Positions 12,964 to 13,857 of a stretch of DNA of 13,857 nucleotides are shown piece after piece. The DNA is from Bacteroidales bacterium (GTDB lineage: Bacteria; Bacteroidota; Bacteroidia; Bacteroidales; UBA932). Under the pieces are notes generated by a model, which was not told where the DNA came from, searched no databases, and saw only the letters and a program-made list of their open reading frames with translations. The stretch is from assembly GCA_017472115.1 (NCBI GenBank), contig JAFUQW010000060.1, forward strand, positions 1 to 13,857, read 5' to 3'. Within the stretch, counting starts at the first letter, position 1, and every line of letters starts with the position of its first letter. The translations under genes and the position numbers were made by a program.

Positions 12964-12992
12964 GGATGTCTCGACTTCGCTCGACATGACAG
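12964..12992. repeat. Short palindromic repeat between pyrH and frr
   Basis: The sequence reads ATGTC-TC-GA, then CTTCGC, then TCGACAT followed by GACAG. The arms are complementary apart from a 2-base bulge. It shares the ATGACAG end and a TTCGCT core with the larger element at 12237-12329 and looks like a smaller relative. It starts two bases beyond the pyrH stop codon, so the pyrH-frr message would carry a hairpin between the two genes. Confidence 0.5.
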
Positions 12993-12994
12993 AA

Positions 12995-13705
12995 TTATAC
13001 ATGCACCAGGGTACCGACCTTCTCTCCCTTGACGAGCCTGGTGAGGTTGCCCTTCTGATTCATGTCAAAGACGATGATAGGCATGTTGCCTTCACGGCAG
13101 AGGGCGAAAGCGGTCTGGTCCATGACCTTGAGCCTGTCCTCGATAGCCTTGTCGAAGCTGAGTTCCTCATATTTGACAGCTGTCGGATCCTTCTCAGGAT
13201 CAGCGGTATAGACACCGTCAACACGGGTACCTTTGAGAAGTGCGTCCGCTCCGATCTCAAGAGCACGAAGAGCCGCACCTGAATCGGTAGTGAAATACGG
13301 ATTGCCGGTACCGCCTGCGATAAGAGCGACACCACCGCGTTCCATCACTGCAACTGCGTCATCCCTCATGTAGTATCTTGCCACAGGCATCATAGGAGTT
13401 GCAGTGAACACCTCTGCCTCGACTCCTGCACTGCGGATGGCCATTGCCAGTCCGAGAGAGTTGATCACAGTGGCGAGCATACCCATCTTGTCGCCGTTCA
13501 CCCTGTCAAATCCTTTTCCAACGCCCTGAAGTCCGCGGAAGATATTGCCTCCACCTATCACGATAGCCACCTGCAGACCGTTTTTCACAGCTTCAGCGAC
13601 TTCTTCTGCATAAGCAGCAAGCCAGTTCTCGTCTATTCCCTTGCCTGCGGGGCCTCCAAGGCTCTCTCCGCTCAACTTGAGCAATACTCTTTTATATGTT
13701 CCCAT
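12995..13705 (-). CDS. pyrH: UMP kinase
   Basis: PyrH phosphorylates UMP to UDP with ATP, feeding pyrimidine nucleotide and UDP-sugar synthesis. Starting at the ATG at 13705 the protein has 236 residues, close to the E. coli length, and opens M-G-T-Y-K-R-V-L-L-K-L-S-G-E-S-L. An in-frame ATG at 13786 would add 27 residues translated from the promoter region and is rejected. Motifs are the Lys/Gly loop K-L-S-G-E-S (10-15), I-G-G-G-N-I-F-R-G (50-58), G-D-K-M-G-M-L-A-T (71-79), G-G-T-G-N-P-Y-F-T-T-D (131-141) and V-D-G-V-Y-T-A-D-P (162-170), all typical of bacterial UMP kinases of the amino acid kinase fold. It heads the pyrH-frr pair. Confidence 0.96.
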   Translation of the reverse strand: MGTYKRVLLKLSGESLGGPAGKGIDENWLAAYAEEVAEAVKNGLQVAIVIGGGNIFRGLQGVGKGFDRVNGDKMGMLATVINSLGLAMAIRSAGVEAEVFTATPMMPVARYYMRDDAVAVMERGGVALIAGGTGNPYFTTDSGAALRALEIGADALLKGTRVDGVYTADPEKDPTAVKYEELSFDKAIEDRLKVMDQTAFALCREGNMPIIVFDMNQKGNLTRLVKGEKVGTLVHV

Positions 13706-13735
13706 ATCTGTAATGTTTTCAATAATTCTGACAAA

Positions 13736-13766
13736 CAAAAGTATCGAATTATTATGAAACTTGCAA
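13736..13766 (-). promoter_or_regulatory. Promoter of pyrH-frr
   Basis: On the minus strand TTG (13766-13764) is followed after 20 bases by TACTTTTG (13743-13736), matching TAnnTTTG. Transcription should start near 13730, about 25 bases before the pyrH ATG. It overlaps the upstream part of the divergent promoter at 13776-13783. Confidence 0.65.
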
Positions 13767-13775
13767 GAAAGAATA

Positions 13776-13783
13776 TATCTTTG
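13776..13783 (+). promoter_or_regulatory. -7 box of the divergent right-edge gene
   Basis: TATCTTTG on the plus strand matches TAnnTTTG and lies 50 bases before the ATG at 13834. The -33 region has no clear TTTG. TGCAA-G-AAAGA (13762-13772) and TCTTT-GCA (13778-13785) make an imperfect dyad here that could also be an operator. Confidence 0.45.
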
Positions 13784-13833
13784 CATGACGTAACAGCAAT
13801 TTCTGACTGAATATTAACTATTGTAAAAAAGAT

Positions 13834-13857
13834 ATGGCTAACATTTTCACATCTTCA
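13834..13857 (+). CDS. Start of a divergent gene cut by the right edge; possibly a cytochrome b succinate dehydrogenase subunit
   Basis: Only eight codons are visible, reading MANIFTSS. A TAnnTTTG box lies 50 bases upstream, and the leader before the ATG is AT-rich (TTGTAAAAAAGAT), which supports a true start. The N-terminus recalls Bacteroidales succinate dehydrogenase / fumarate reductase cytochrome b subunits, which often begin with a short polar stretch ending in S-S before I-G-K-K. Eight residues cannot establish this, and the assignment is a guess. Confidence 0.35.

Noticed and set aside
13706..13786. 27-residue N-terminal extension of pyrH
   Set aside because: It would be translated from the promoter region (the TACTTTTG box at 13743-13736 lies inside it). 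The UMP kinase family starts at M-G-T-Y-K-R.

Overview
The window looks like chromosomal housekeeping DNA from a member of the Bacteroidota, probably the order Bacteroidales. Several gene starts are preceded by the Bacteroidota-type promoter (TTTG or TTG, about 19-21 bases, then TAnnTTTG). Most starts lack a clear Shine-Dalgarno sequence. The protein types also fit: a fused DAHP synthase/chorismate mutase, a pheA-aminotransferase-tyrA cluster, a pyrH-frr pair, a large lipoprotein and an outer-membrane barrel. I see no phage, insertion sequence, CRISPR, tRNA or rRNA.

Layout: (1) 1-128, the start of rplM (L13) on the minus strand with its own promoter. (2) 292-4331, a minus-strand pair made of a 1055-residue coiled-coil lipoprotein followed by a 281-residue outer-membrane barrel, closed by a strong terminator. 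(3) 4604-5596, pfkA (minus), divergent from dusB-lpxK (plus, 5670-7852) across a 73-base shared promoter region. (4) 7833-12172, a minus-strand aromatic amino acid operon in the order leader peptide - pheA - aminotransferase - tyrA - DAHP synthase/chorismate mutase. (5) 12368-13705, pyrH-frr (minus), with small palindromic intergenic repeats near frr. (6) 13834-13857, the first eight codons of a divergent plus-strand gene.

The most interesting element is upstream of pheA. An 18-codon open reading frame (12169 down to 12113) encodes MGNNRFNSFGFYFYYQKR, with four Phe and three Tyr codons. It is followed by RNA segments that can pair as 1:2, 2:3 or 3:4. The 3:4 hairpin is a 9-bp GC-rich stem followed by seven U residues that ends 7 bases before the pheA ATG. 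This is the full architecture of ribosome-mediated transcription attenuation, as known for enterobacterial trp and phe operons. Here the leader reads both Phe and Tyr, matching an operon that makes both.

In that operon the DAHP synthase domain feeds the shikimate pathway and the fused mutase makes prephenate. PheA and TyrA convert prephenate to phenylpyruvate and hydroxyphenylpyruvate, and the aminotransferase probably completes Phe and Tyr. The other genes serve glycolysis (pfkA), tRNA modification (dusB), lipid A synthesis (lpxK), UMP phosphorylation (pyrH) and ribosome recycling and assembly (frr, rplM).
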